Positions 1 to 7,860 of a DNA stretch of 64,000 nucleotides are shown one piece after another. This DNA comes from Hyalangium gracile (lineage in GTDB: Bacteria; Myxococcota; Myxococcia; Myxococcales; Myxococcaceae), in NCBI RefSeq assembly GCF_020103725.1, contig NZ_JAHXBG010000015.1:62001-126000 (forward strand), given 5' to 3'. The position numbers and the translations under genes were made by a program. Under the pieces are notes generated by a model. It did not search any database. It was not told the origin of the DNA and saw only the letters and a program-made list of their open reading frames with translations. The stretch's first letter is position 1. Each line of letters opens with the position of its first letter.

Positions 1-947
1 GCCACCACGAGTTCGCCCCGAGCCATCAAGGCCCAGGGAAGAGCGTGCCCCCGGGCCGCCAGCCCGGCTGCCTCGCTGAGATCTCTCACCGAGCGGACCC
101 CCAGGTCTAGCAACGCGCGCTTGGACTCATGGGACAGGCCCGGCACGGCGGAGACGTCCCAGGACCGGGGGGGATTTTGATCGGAGATGCTCTTCTCGCA
201 GTGCTTCAGGTACTTGCACTGCTCGCACTTGAAATAAATGTGGAAGAAGGTGTCATCCCGCTGGCGATTCACGTGGCGACTGATGAGCCGCTGCGCCTGA
301 CTGCGGAAGAAGTCCACCACGAAGGACTCGTAGCCGCGGAGGGGGAAAGTCTCCTCCTGCCATGCCGAGGCCTCTCCGGGCGCGGACAGGTGCCAGATAG
401 CGCCCAGGGGCGCGATCTCGCCCGCGAGGTTCTGCTCCTTCAGGGCGCACCGTAGCATTAGTGCGTAGAGCGCCACTTGGGCTTTGTGGAAGACAGTGGC
501 GACCTGCGTGGCCTTCACGTCGATGATGCGGAAGGCCGTTCTGCCGTCAACAGTGTCGGCCTGCAGGAGGTCCGGCTTGCCGGGCCGGATGGAGATCTCC
601 GGTGGCAACTGGAGCAGGCGGCGCAGCGTGGGGGTCTCACGCAGGACCGTCTGGTGGGCGTATTGCTCGAGCCGTTGGCGCTTAAGGAAGGCCAGACTCA
701 TCACCTCGGAGAGCTGGTCCGAGCCCGGGGCTGGCGCGAGGAGCTGATCAGGGGATGTGCGGCGGAGTTCCTCCACCACCCGGTGCTCGAATTCGTTGCC
801 GAACTCGGCCCAGGGCGAAGCCACCACAGCCTCCTCGATGGGCACGGTGCGTCGCTCATCGAGCGGCATCGAGTCGTACACGAGCTTGCGCTCACAGCGA
901 TACTGGAACCAGGACTTGACGGCTGTTGCAGTGATCTCAAGCTTCAT
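1..947 (-). CDS. PD-(D/E)XK (RecB/Cas4-like) Fe-S nuclease, 3' end outside window
   Basis: The minus-strand frame is open from an ATG at 947 to the window edge (315 residues seen), so the C-terminus is missing. It reads as a RecB/Cas4-type nuclease. The catalytic core shows GKPDLL (about residues 123-128) and DVKAT (about 143-147), with a following lysine at about 155. One Cys near the N-terminus (C18) and a C-x2-C-x5-C cluster (C241, C244, C250) match the split 1+3 cysteine Fe-S pattern of Cas4, AddB and Dna2 nucleases. A helix-hairpin-helix-like stretch with VPGL follows at about 258-285. That order (nuclease, Fe-S, HhH) is typical of TM0106-type nucleases fused to a C-terminal helicase, so a helicase may lie beyond position 1; this is inference. 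There is no strong Shine-Dalgarno before the ATG. Not CRISPR-linked here. Confidence 0.75.
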   Translation of the reverse strand, partial: MKLEITATAVKSWFQYRCERKLVYDSMPLDERRTVPIEEAVVASPWAEFGNEFEHRVVEELRRTSPDQLLAPAPGSDQLSEVMSLAFLKRQRLEQYAHQTVLRETPTLRRLLQLPPEISIRPGKPDLLQADTVDGRTAFRIIDVKATQVATVFHKAQVALYALMLRCALKEQNLAGEIAPLGAIWHLSAPGEASAWQEETFPLRGYESFVVDFFRSQAQRLISRHVNRQRDDTFFHIYFKCEQCKYLKHCEKSISDQNPPRSWDVSAVPGLSHESKRALLDLGVRSVRDLSEAAGLAARGHALPWALMARGELVV

Positions 948-1230
948 CTGGTCACGGAAGGAACCCGATTCTCCGGGGTCCAAAAGGTGAAAACCCTGGG
1001 CCCTGCTGCGAACGCAGCAAGTGGATCTTCCGGCTTTACCAGAATTTATAATTTTCCTACAGTCGCTCGGGTTTCTTTGCTTGAGGCAGTCGGCTTGCCC
1101 TGAGTGTTGCCCAAGTCAGACGTGGAGATCTTTGCGAGTTCCTCGTGGTCGCAGGGGAACACGCGAGCGGGACAACAAGAGCGGCCACACGGACCACTCC
1201 CTGTCTACGTGCGTATTCCGGCCGGATCGA
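948..1230. other. Intergenic region with AT-rich patch and degenerate repeat
   Basis: No credible gene is seen. A conspicuous AT-rich patch at about 1040-1060 (reverse strand contains TTATAAATT) could be the -10 region of the promoter for the nuclease gene on the minus strand, but no convincing -35 is visible. Positions 977-999 match 20 of 23 bases with 7148-7170 beside tRNA-Pro. No intact immunity gene for the sitA-like pseudogene can be recognised here, although that is where one would be expected. Confidence 0.4.
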
Positions 1231-1917
1231 TCACCCATTCCGGAGCTGCCCGATCACTCCTGGCCAATTCTCCTCCCTCACATTCCCTCGCCCCGCCGAG
1301 GTCCTGGGAAGGCCGCTCCCACCAGTCGTGGAGCGGATCGTGATCACCCGGTTCGCATCGTCGGAGTCCACTAACATCCAAACCAGGTCTTTCCGGCCAT
1401 TGACCGTAATCCTCATTTGGAAGATCTGAATACGATCGCTCGGTTGAGAGATGCGATTCCCATTCTGGAGGATCTCCTTGGCGGCTTCTTGGAGTTGGGC
1501 GCGAGTCGTACCTGATGCGAAGAGGTCACCTGCGCCGACCGGATGATTGCCTGTGATGTGCCTGGCCTACCTCCGACAGAGTGAGGCGCACCTATGAGGC
1601 CCCCAGTGCCGCCGCCTCCGAAAAGCTGGGCAGCATCGACACCCGCGAGGCCAACCAGGCGGAACCCCCGGCCATGCCGCGGCTCACCACCACCGTCACA
1701 GCAAGGACGAAGACACGGGCCACCTCCAGGCCCACCCGGTTCGCCCAGCGCTGGCTGGCGTGCTCCAACTCCGCCCAGATCGTGGCCCGGTCGCTGGCCC
1801 ACTTCAACTCCCGGCTCGCGTCCCTCCCTGCCCCGTGTCGAGGCGTACCACACGCTGGGTAGCGCACGCATTGAGCAGAGCCACCAGCACGACCGCAGCG
1901 GTCAGACGACGTGCCAT
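1231..1917 (-). pseudogene. Degraded SitA-type polymorphic toxin lipoprotein gene
   Basis: Three pieces of one protein lie in different minus-strand frames. (1) An ATG at 1917, preceded by GGAGGGCG, encodes a lipoprotein signal peptide MARRLTAAVVLVALLNAC, then ATQRVVRLDTGQG, stopping at 1804. CAT..VVRLDTG after the lipobox is a hallmark of myxobacterial SitA/AHH-type toxin lipoproteins. (2) A second frame, about 1800-1592, encodes a middle segment (DRATIWAELEHASQ, VGLEVARVFVLAV). (3) A third frame, about 1566-1231, has no start codon of its own and encodes a C-terminal domain beginning HITGNHPVGAGDLFASGTT and containing MRITVNGRKDLVWMLVD. Intact family members have several hundred residues between the signal peptide and the toxin, so a large internal deletion plus at least two frameshifts is inferred. 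The toxin domain cannot be named. It lies 32 bp downstream of the DUF2381 gene on the same strand. Confidence 0.6.
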
Positions 1918-1949
1918 GAGACGCCCTCCAGAGCGAGGAGGGTTCCAGT

Positions 1950-2873
1950 CTACGGGAACGTCACACCCGTGACGATGACGCTCCGGGTCCCATCCGCATC
2001 CCACACCTTGAGCATGAAGCTGCCCCGGGTCTCTGCCTCTGTCGCCTCCGCCTCGATCACCACGCGACGGTCCTTCGCTTCGTCTCGGAGGGGTTCACGC
2101 TGCCAGGGGGGATTCACCCGCAGAGCACGACGGCCTGGTCCCACCAGTTCCCCTCGCACCACCCGCCAGGGTTCCATGCCGGGGGTGGGATCGAGTTCCA
2201 GCACCACAGCCACCCTGCTCGTGGAGCGGTAGCTGAAGACCCGCACCAGGCGGATGGCATTCTCGGGGTGCTCGACGACGCTCTTGTAGAGGTTCTTGGG
2301 GGAGACACCCTTCTCATCCATGAGCCCTGTCGCAAGCAGCCCTGTAAGGCCTCCAGGGCTCTCCTTCTCTGCCAGCAGCCGCGTGTTGTCTTCCTGGCAC
2401 TGGCGGATCTGGGAGTCCTTCTCCTGCACCTGCTGCTGGTAAGACTCCACTGTGCGTTTCTCTCGGTACACCTCCACCAGCGGCTCCACCTGCCCGGCGT
2501 ACACCACCAACCAGAAAGCAGCGCTCGCCGGAGCTGCTCTATCCCTGAAGCGCACCGTCAGCCGGAGTCGCTCTCCTGGCACCACACGCTCCGAGGGCAC
2601 TAGCCGGAGCACGGTGTTGCCCACCTCCACCAGCGTGAAGTGCTCCCGCCCGTCCACGGTTACGCCGCCGGGAAGGAGTTCCGCACCGTAGAGGAGGAGG
2701 GTGGTGGACAGCCCCGGGCTGATACACAGCTCGGGCACCTCATCGGAGGGCTCCGTCTTCAGCTCGATGCGCCGAGTTCCTGCTTCGCAGGGGATGGCTC
2801 GGGGCTGCGCGGTGGCAGTGGCACCCACGAGGAGCGCCAGGACCAGAAGAACGGCCGGGGACGAGGCGAGCAC
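1950..2873 (-). CDS. DUF2381 (TIGR02268) family exported protein
   Basis: A 307-residue protein from a GTG at 2873 with a good Shine-Dalgarno (GGAGG, 8 nt spacer). An upstream in-frame TTG at 2900 lacks one. A signal peptide (VLASSPAVLLVLALLVGATATAQ) is followed by a beta-rich domain (PGLSTTLLLYGAELLPGGVTV), a short coiled coil (about EVYREKRTVESYQQQVQEKD) and a C-terminal beta domain ending in GTRSVIVTGVTFP. This is the layout of the Myxococcus paralogous family TIGR02268/DUF2381, whose function is unknown. Its members often sit next to a Ser/Thr kinase gene, as here (kinase stop at 2986, 112 bp upstream, same strand). Probably periplasmic or envelope-associated and co-transcribed with the kinase. 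Confidence 0.8.
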   Translation of the reverse strand: MLASSPAVLLVLALLVGATATAQPRAIPCEAGTRRIELKTEPSDEVPELCISPGLSTTLLLYGAELLPGGVTVDGREHFTLVEVGNTVLRLVPSERVVPGERLRLTVRFRDRAAPASAAFWLVVYAGQVEPLVEVYREKRTVESYQQQVQEKDSQIRQCQEDNTRLLAEKESPGGLTGLLATGLMDEKGVSPKNLYKSVVEHPENAIRLVRVFSYRSTSRVAVVLELDPTPGMEPWRVVRGELVGPGRRALRVNPPWQREPLRDEAKDRRVVIEAEATEAETRGSFMLKVWDADGTRSVIVTGVTFP

Positions 2874-2985
2874 GGAATAGACCTCCTGAGTAGGGTGCAA
2901 CGTATGCGCCCTGTGGTGTCGCCTCTATCACGCCTTCCGGTTCAAGAGTGCCAGTGCTCCCCAGGCTCGCGCGTCTGGCCGGTGC

Positions 2986-5040
2986 TTACTGGAAGCGGTC
3001 CACCGCCTTCACAACCACGGAGTTGAAGACCTCCGCGACCTCAGCCGTGGAGCCGGGCTCCAGGTCCAGGCCGCGCTCTTCCGAGGCATTGAGCAACTCC
3101 ATGCAGATGGGCCACGTGCGGGAGCCCTCGGCTTCTTGTGCCTCGGTGAAGCGGCCATACACACGCTCCCCCCCAAAGAGGAGCCGCCCCTTCAGGATGG
3201 TTCCGTGGGGCAACCCCTCGAAGCGGCCTGAGAGCCGCGCACGTGTCCATCCCTCCCTCACGGAGATGTACCCTCTCAGCGGGCCAGAGAGAAAAACTGC
3301 CACGTTGCTCTCGCCAATGTCGATCCCCAGCTCGGCCATGGCCTGGATCGCGCCGGAAGGGCACGGCTCAGCGGGAGGCTCGGGGCGCACCTGCGGTCCG
3401 GTGCAGGCCACCCCGAAGCAGGCGACACCCGCAGTGATCACCTTGCCCAAGGAACTGAGGACGGGAACCTTCTGCTGCTTCTGCTGCGGACTATTCACGG
3501 AAGTCTCTCCCTGCTCGCGCAACCCGGAGGGAGCCCAGGGGACTGTCTCCCCCTCGGCGGCGAAGAAGTAGTGGCGGTCAGCTTCCGGTGGCTTCCACGG
3601 GGACGCTACTTTCCAGCCGACCTTCCAGGTAGTCCCCTGGGCTATCTCTGGGAGAACCACGAAGAGCCCAGCAGGCGCCTCCTCCTCCGCCCGGGCAGAG
3701 GCGGGAGGTGACGGGGTGAGACGAGCAGGAAGCAGGGCAACGGCCATGCCCAGGACCATCACGAAGCCCAGCACCAGCGCGGCCCACGGCAAGATGCGAG
3801 GGGCAACGCTCCAGGTTGGATGTGCCACGCCCCTCTCCGAGGCGAGGACAGGCCCCCTGGCCACGAGCTCGAGTGCTCCTGGTGGCCCGCTCTGGAGCTC
3901 GGATGCTGGAGACTCGCCCGGAGGAGATGCTCCGGCCGGCGGCGCAGGAGTTGGTGGAGCGGGCACAACCGCGAGCACAGGTGGCAGCGGCGGCTTCTCT
4001 TCCGGAGCAGCGGGAGCGGGACGCCTGCCCCTCCTGGGCCTCTCATGCGCGTGCCGTGCCTCCCGGAGCCAATGGTCCACACCGTCATCGCCATCCGCAC
4101 GCGCCAGGTCGCCCACGGTGGTCACGTTGTCCGAGGCATGGGCGTCGCACAGGGGCACGCTCCAGGCCGCATCCACCCTCGCCAGCTCCGCCTCCAAGGC
4201 CAGCCCCAAGGCCCCCGCATCCGGGTGGCGGTTCTCGGGGTGCTTCTCCAGCAGCTTCATGCAGATGGCGCTGAGCGCCTCCGGCACCCGACGGTTGACG
4301 GCGTGAGGCGGCTCGGGGACCTGGTGGATGGTGACCTCAGCCTGCTCCACCTCGGTCAGCCCGACACACGGATACCTGCCCGTCAAAAGCCAGTAGAGGA
4401 CCACGCCCAGGGCGTACAGATCATCAGCGGAGCCTGGCTGGTAGCGGGTGCCGAGCTGCCGGGCATTGTTACGGAGGAAGCGCCACGCCTCGGGAGAGCG
4501 GTACTCCAGCGTGCAGGGCGGGAGCACATCGCGCGTGGCCTGGACCGTGTTCGTGCCGCCCGCCACGCCGAAGTCCACCAGCACCGCCTCCCCATCCGAG
4601 GCGCGCACGATGATGTTGGCCTCCTTCAGGTCCCGGTGGATGACTCCGACCCGGTGGATCTCCGTCAGCGCCCGCACCATGCCCAGCACCTTCTGAACCA
4701 CCTGCCGCGCATCAGGGTTCTCCTCCTCGGCCCACACGTCCAGCCGCCGCCCCTCCACGTAGTCCATGATGACCACGAGGTACTCGCGCGTGTCGTCCGG
4801 CCAGAAGCCACACCCCTCGAAGCGCACCACGTTGCGGTGCGGAACGCGCAGGAGGATCTCCACCTCCCGCCTGGCCCAGCCTCCCGCTTCCTTGCAGCGG
4901 AGGAACTTGAGCGCGTAGAGCCGCTCGCCACGCCGGGCCCGGAACACGGTGCCGAAACCACCGGCTCCCAGCTCCTGCTCGATCACGAAGCCGCGGACCT
5001 CTGTCCCCGGAGGAATGACGAGCCGAGCGCGCTCGCTCAT
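2986..5040 (-). CDS. Transmembrane Ser/Thr protein kinase
   Basis: A 684-residue Hanks-type kinase. The glycine loop is ELGAGGFGTVF (about 24-33) and the ATP lysine is in YALKF (K45). The catalytic loop HRDLKEAN has D137 and N142, the metal-binding DFG is at D156, and SPE follows at about 182, so all catalytic residues are present. After the kinase domain (to about 295) comes an Arg/Pro/Ala-rich linker, one membrane span (about 415-438), and an external C-terminal half with Cys residues and a beta-rich segment (SNVAVFLSGPLRGYISV). The outer domain is likely the sensor; its ligand is unknown. ATG start; no upstream gene on this strand, so the promoter should lie just above 5040. DUF2381 follows it. 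Confidence 0.9.
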   Translation of the reverse strand: MSERARLVIPPGTEVRGFVIEQELGAGGFGTVFRARRGERLYALKFLRCKEAGGWARREVEILLRVPHRNVVRFEGCGFWPDDTREYLVVIMDYVEGRRLDVWAEEENPDARQVVQKVLGMVRALTEIHRVGVIHRDLKEANIIVRASDGEAVLVDFGVAGGTNTVQATRDVLPPCTLEYRSPEAWRFLRNNARQLGTRYQPGSADDLYALGVVLYWLLTGRYPCVGLTEVEQAEVTIHQVPEPPHAVNRRVPEALSAICMKLLEKHPENRHPDAGALGLALEAELARVDAAWSVPLCDAHASDNVTTVGDLARADGDDGVDHWLREARHAHERPRRGRRPAPAAPEEKPPLPPVLAVVPAPPTPAPPAGASPPGESPASELQSGPPGALELVARGPVLASERGVAHPTWSVAPRILPWAALVLGFVMVLGMAVALLPARLTPSPPASARAEEEAPAGLFVVLPEIAQGTTWKVGWKVASPWKPPEADRHYFFAAEGETVPWAPSGLREQGETSVNSPQQKQQKVPVLSSLGKVITAGVACFGVACTGPQVRPEPPAEPCPSGAIQAMAELGIDIGESNVAVFLSGPLRGYISVREGWTRARLSGRFEGLPHGTILKGRLLFGGERVYGRFTEAQEAEGSRTWPICMELLNASEERGLDLEPGSTAEVAEVFNSVVVKAVDRFQ

Positions 5041-5261
5041 GGCCCAGCTCCGAGAGCCAAGCCGTCCGGGTTCACCCGCGTGGGGACGGCTCCCTCATGC
5101 ATGCCTTCATCCTCCGGGAGCACGCAACGCTACCAAACCTGGGAGCTGTTCGGGCCTCCCCTCCTCCAAGCATCACGCGCCATGCATCCAGAACGACTAC
5201 CCGGCGCCTGTACTTGTCAGGTATATCGGCGGCCCTTTTGCACCTTACCCCGAGGACTTCC

Positions 5262-5394
5262 ATGAGAGACGAGCTGGCCCCCACCATCCCTGGAGCAGGT
5301 GGCCCAGAGCATCGATCTCCCCCTACTGGCGTACGCCCGGATGGAGCGCGGCAAGCTCCTGCCCACGCCCTCGACCCTGGTGGTGAAGGCGTAA
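5262..5394 (+). pseudogene. Frameshifted XRE-family regulator remnant (N-terminal part)
   Basis: An ATG at 5262 with GAGGAC upstream starts MRDELAPTIP, like the N-terminus of many myxobacterial XRE regulators. After a +1 shift the frame from 5290 encodes LEQVAQSIDLPLLAYARMER then GKLLPTPSTL and stops at 5394. That is the recognition half of a Cro/C1-type helix-turn-helix (VA..I......YA.MERGK..P...TL). In the original frame the reading stops at 5420 with no recognisable content. I infer a small deletion or frameshift; programmed frameshifting is not excluded but has no slippery-site support that I can see. Confidence 0.5.
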
Positions 5395-5447
5395 CCCCAA
5401 ATCGAGCAACACGGGAATAGCCGTGTCAGGTACTCTTCGGGTTCTCC

Positions 5448-5606
5448 ATGAATGACGAAGGTGCAGCCTCCGAGCCCACCAAGGACTCTCGCCGCAAGCA
5501 GGACGAGTCCTCGCCGAGCTTGCGCCGGCTGCTCACGCTGGTGCTCCGAATGGATGAGACCCAGCTCCAGGCGCTCACCGGCATGGCAGGTGCCCTCCTC
5601 CGGTAG
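5448..5606 (+). CDS. 52-aa ORF resembling the C-terminus of an XRE regulator
   Basis: ATG to TAG, 52 residues: a charged N-terminal half (SEPTKDSRRKQDESS) then LRRLLTLVLRMDETQLQALT. This two-helix ending (LRRL...MD..QL.AL...A..LLR) resembles the tail of the same XRE family whose N-terminal remnant lies 54 bp upstream, so it may be the second half of a split regulator rather than an independent gene. No strong Shine-Dalgarno. Confidence 0.35.
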   Translation: MNDEGAASEPTKDSRRKQDESSPSLRRLLTLVLRMDETQLQALTGMAGALLR

Positions 5607-5643
5607 AGAAACACCCGCGAGTTCCCTATCCAGGCGGGAGTCC

Positions 5644-5772
5644 TCATGTGCGGGAGGACAGCTCGTGCTCCTCGAGGCCCTCCGGGAAGATGCCGTCCTG
5701 GGGGAGCTCCATCCGGTCCCGCTCGGCGCTGGCCTCGGAGATCAACCGCGCGATCTCTTCATGGGCCTCCAT
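5644..5772 (-). CDS. Small ORF or C-terminal gene remnant, unknown
   Basis: A 42-residue minus-strand frame, MEAHEEIARLISEASAERDR continuing to SSRT. Protein-like sequence continues upstream of the ATG without an in-frame start (HAQLPQPYGR) back to a stop codon, which suggests the tail of a truncated gene. No family recognised. The rest of 5607-5980 shows nothing else I can support. Confidence 0.3.
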   Translation of the reverse strand: MEAHEEIARLISEASAERDRMELPQDGIFPEGLEEHELSSRT

Positions 5773-5980
5773 CCGCCCGTAGGGCTGCGGCAGCTGCGCG
5801 TGGGCAGCCCGGAATAGGTATACGCTCGCGTGCTCTCATCCTTCCTGGCGAACATGCGTCCCAGGCAGCACACCCAACCCGCGGGCCCACCGCCACCCGC
5901 TGTGTGCCCCCCGCGTGCCGTGGCGTGGACGCTGCGTGATCCACGCTGGTAGGGTCGAAAGTCCATCACGAGAGGGACTC

Positions 5981-6208
5981 ATGCGTCGGTTCCAAGTGGC
6001 AATGGTCGTTCTATCCGTCACGACGATGACCGGCTGCCCCTCTGAATTCGGCAAGGACGGCCGGGTAAACAAGGCAGTCCAGCAGGATACGCAGGAACAA
6101 CTCCTCTTCATCGCGGGATGCTCGAGAGCCCGGTTCGAGGAGGTCTGCGGACCCGGCAAGTGGGATTCCGACGAGTGCCTTCGGTGCAGACAGGGCGGAG
6201 TCCAGTAA
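5981..6208 (+). CDS. Small Cys-containing lipoprotein
   Basis: A 75-residue protein starting at an ATG with GAGAGGG upstream. The signal peptide MRRFQVAMVVLSVTTMTGC ends in a lipobox (TMTGC, Cys19). The mature part is short and has four more cysteines (AGCSRARFEEVCG, ECLRC), suggesting disulfides in the periplasm or at the outer membrane. Its TAA is followed immediately by the GTG of the next gene (TAAGTG), so the two are almost certainly co-transcribed and translationally coupled. No known family recognised. Confidence 0.7.
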   Translation: MRRFQVAMVVLSVTTMTGCPSEFGKDGRVNKAVQQDTQEQLLFIAGCSRARFEEVCGPGKWDSDECLRCRQGGVQ

Positions 6209-7117
6209 GTGCAGAGCGGGGGGTGGCGCAAAGTCGTGGCGCTCTGGGCGGGCGTGCTGCTGACGCTGCCGCTCGTGCTGCTGCTGTGGGGGCTGCTGAG
6301 GCCGGAGGTCCCCGCGGGTGCGCCACCAGGGGTGCGCCTCAGCCCCATGCTCGACGACGAGCAACGCATGCGGTTGATGACGTATGGACGGGACTGCGGG
6401 CCGGGTGCGGAGTGTGAACCGCCGCTGGGCTGCTTGTTCGATGTCCGGTCCTTACGGGCGTACTGCACCGACAGCCGATGCGAGGCGGATGCGCAGTGTC
6501 CGGAAGGCCAGGCTTGTCAGCACCTTGCCACCTGGGGAGGTGGGCCGCTGGTGCGCTTCTGTGTCGCCATCGGTGTGCGCCAGCAGGGGGAAGGCTGCAT
6601 CGAGGTTCCGCACGATCAGGAGCACGCCTGCGCCGCCGGATTGCTGTGCGGCGGCCAGGATGGTTGGTGCGCCCGGCCCTGCCGTCCGGGCACCGAGAAT
6701 GGTTGCCCAGCGGGCTTCTTCTGCGCGGACACCCTTCCCCAGTCCTTATGCCTGCCGACCTGCGAGACTCAGGGATGTCCGGCGGGTCAGCAGTGCATCC
6801 CCTTCAAGGAAGGCTCTTCGAAGTGCGCACAGGTGTATGGGCCCAACTGCCGGCAGACGCCTTGCCCTGATGGCCACCAATGCGATGTCCAGTACGAGCC
6901 GCCACACCCTGCCAAGGTGTGGATGGCATGCGTCGCACGCTGTGGCGAAGGACACCCTCCTTGCGAGGCAGGGTGGGTCTGCGACGGCTGGAACTGCGTA
7001 CAAGCCTGTGATCCGCAGGGACCCGAAGTGTGCGGCGAGGGCTACTTCTGTCACCAGCTGACGAAGCGCATGCCCTATGCGTGCCAGCCGGATTTCTGGC
7101 GCGACCAGATCCCTTGA
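6209..7117 (+). CDS. Cys-rich exported protein with N-terminal membrane anchor
   Basis: 302 residues from a GTG directly after the previous stop codon. The N-terminus has one hydrophobic anchor (KVVALWAGVLLTLPLVLLLW). The rest is a string of short cysteine-rich modules, for example CPEGQACQ, CPAGFFCADT, CPAGQQC, CPDGHQCD, CGEGYFC, spaced like small disulfide-bonded knots. Similar Cys-rich proteins are common in myxobacterial secretomes and are usually uncharacterised; a surface or adhesive role is a guess. Forms a two-gene unit with the small lipoprotein. A strong hairpin (7161-7204) follows. Confidence 0.75.
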   Translation: MQSGGWRKVVALWAGVLLTLPLVLLLWGLLRPEVPAGAPPGVRLSPMLDDEQRMRLMTYGRDCGPGAECEPPLGCLFDVRSLRAYCTDSRCEADAQCPEGQACQHLATWGGGPLVRFCVAIGVRQQGEGCIEVPHDQEHACAAGLLCGGQDGWCARPCRPGTENGCPAGFFCADTLPQSLCLPTCETQGCPAGQQCIPFKEGSSKCAQVYGPNCRQTPCPDGHQCDVQYEPPHPAKVWMACVARCGEGHPPCEAGWVCDGWNCVQACDPQGPEVCGEGYFCHQLTKRMPYACQPDFWRDQIP

Positions 7118-7160
7118 GCAGACCGCTTGCTGCCAGTCCGCGGCGGAGGGCCAAAAGGTG

Positions 7161-7204
7161 AAGGCCCTGGAGTCACCGGCTTTCGCCAGAAACTCCAGGG
7201 CCTT
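7161..7204. terminator. Bidirectional hairpin between Cys-rich gene and tRNA-Pro
   Basis: A perfect 13-bp inverted repeat (AAGGCCCTGGAGT at 7161-7173, complement at 7192-7204) with an 18-nt loop. It sits just beyond the 3' end of tRNA-Pro (minus strand) and 43 bp after the Cys-rich gene stop, so it could end both transcripts. There is no long T-run on either side. Confidence 0.7.
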
Positions 7205-7207
7205 CGA

Positions 7208-7284
<77 letters not shown>

Positions 7285-7383
7285 GCACTACCCGTCGGAA
7301 ACGGGCCGCCCTTATGCCCCCACAGAACGCCAGCGTCAAGCAAGAGCCGCAGGCGGCCGTGAGAAAACCGGCGGAAGGGGGTT

Positions 7384-7767
7384 CTACTTCCCGTCCGCCT
7401 CGTCTCCGTACTCGTCCTCGGAGTCGAACTCGTCATTCTCGTCCGCCTCCTCCTCCCGCGCGTCGATCTCCGCGTGGTTCTCCGGCGGGGCCTCCCCGTT
7501 CAGGGCGCTCTTGAGCACCTGGCTCGGTCGGAAGGTCAGCACCCGACGGGCCGAGATCTCGATCTCCTTGCCCGTCTGCGGATTGCGGCCCACCCGCGCC
7601 TTCTTCTGCCTCACCTGGAAGTTGCCGAACCCGGAGATCTTGATCTTGTCCCCGCGCTCCAGCGTCTCCTTCAGGGTGTCGAAGACGAGTTCGACGATCT
7701 CGGCCGACTCCTTCTTGGAGAAGCCGACCTTCTCGTAGACGCCCTCGATGATGTCCGCCTTCGTCAT
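7384..7767 (-). CDS. ihfA: Integration host factor subunit alpha with acidic tail
   Basis: 127-residue DNABII protein. The N-terminal dimerisation helices (MTKADIIEGVYEKVGFSKKE) are followed by the beta-arm with the family signature GFGNFQVRQKKARVGRNP. It bends DNA as part of IHF in the nucleoid and assists transcription and recombination. The usual length is about 95-100; here a C-terminal extension of roughly 30 residues is strongly acidic (EEEADENDEFDSEDE), which is unusual. Start ATG with GAGGGAG upstream. It lies downstream of pheT on the same strand, the classic pheST-ihfA order, but separated from pheT by a hairpin. Confidence 0.95.
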   Translation of the reverse strand: MTKADIIEGVYEKVGFSKKESAEIVELVFDTLKETLERGDKIKISGFGNFQVRQKKARVGRNPQTGKEIEISARRVLTFRPSQVLKSALNGEAPPENHAEIDAREEEADENDEFDSEDEYGDEADGK

Positions 7768-7812
7768 ACGCTCCCTCGGAAACCCCTTCAGCGCGATATT
7801 CTCAACCGATGC

Positions 7813-7837
7813 TGACAGCCTTCCCGAAGGGCTGTCA
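7813..7837 (-). terminator. Hairpin between pheT and ihfA
   Basis: Inverted repeat TGACAGCC/GGCTGTCA (7813-7820 and 7830-7837) with a 9-nt loop, 24 bp after the pheT stop and 46 bp before the ihfA start. There is no T-run, so it may only partly terminate, or stabilise the 3' end. On the minus strand its first arm lies within TTGACA, so overlap with an ihfA promoter element is possible. Confidence 0.45.
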
Positions 7838-7860
7838 ACCCTCTGACTTCATTCAGGAAT

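Noticed and set aside
7118-7207. Second tRNA or small RNA gene next to tRNA-Pro
   Set aside because: The strong fold is just the 13-bp terminator hairpin; no cloverleaf or other RNA family features are present.
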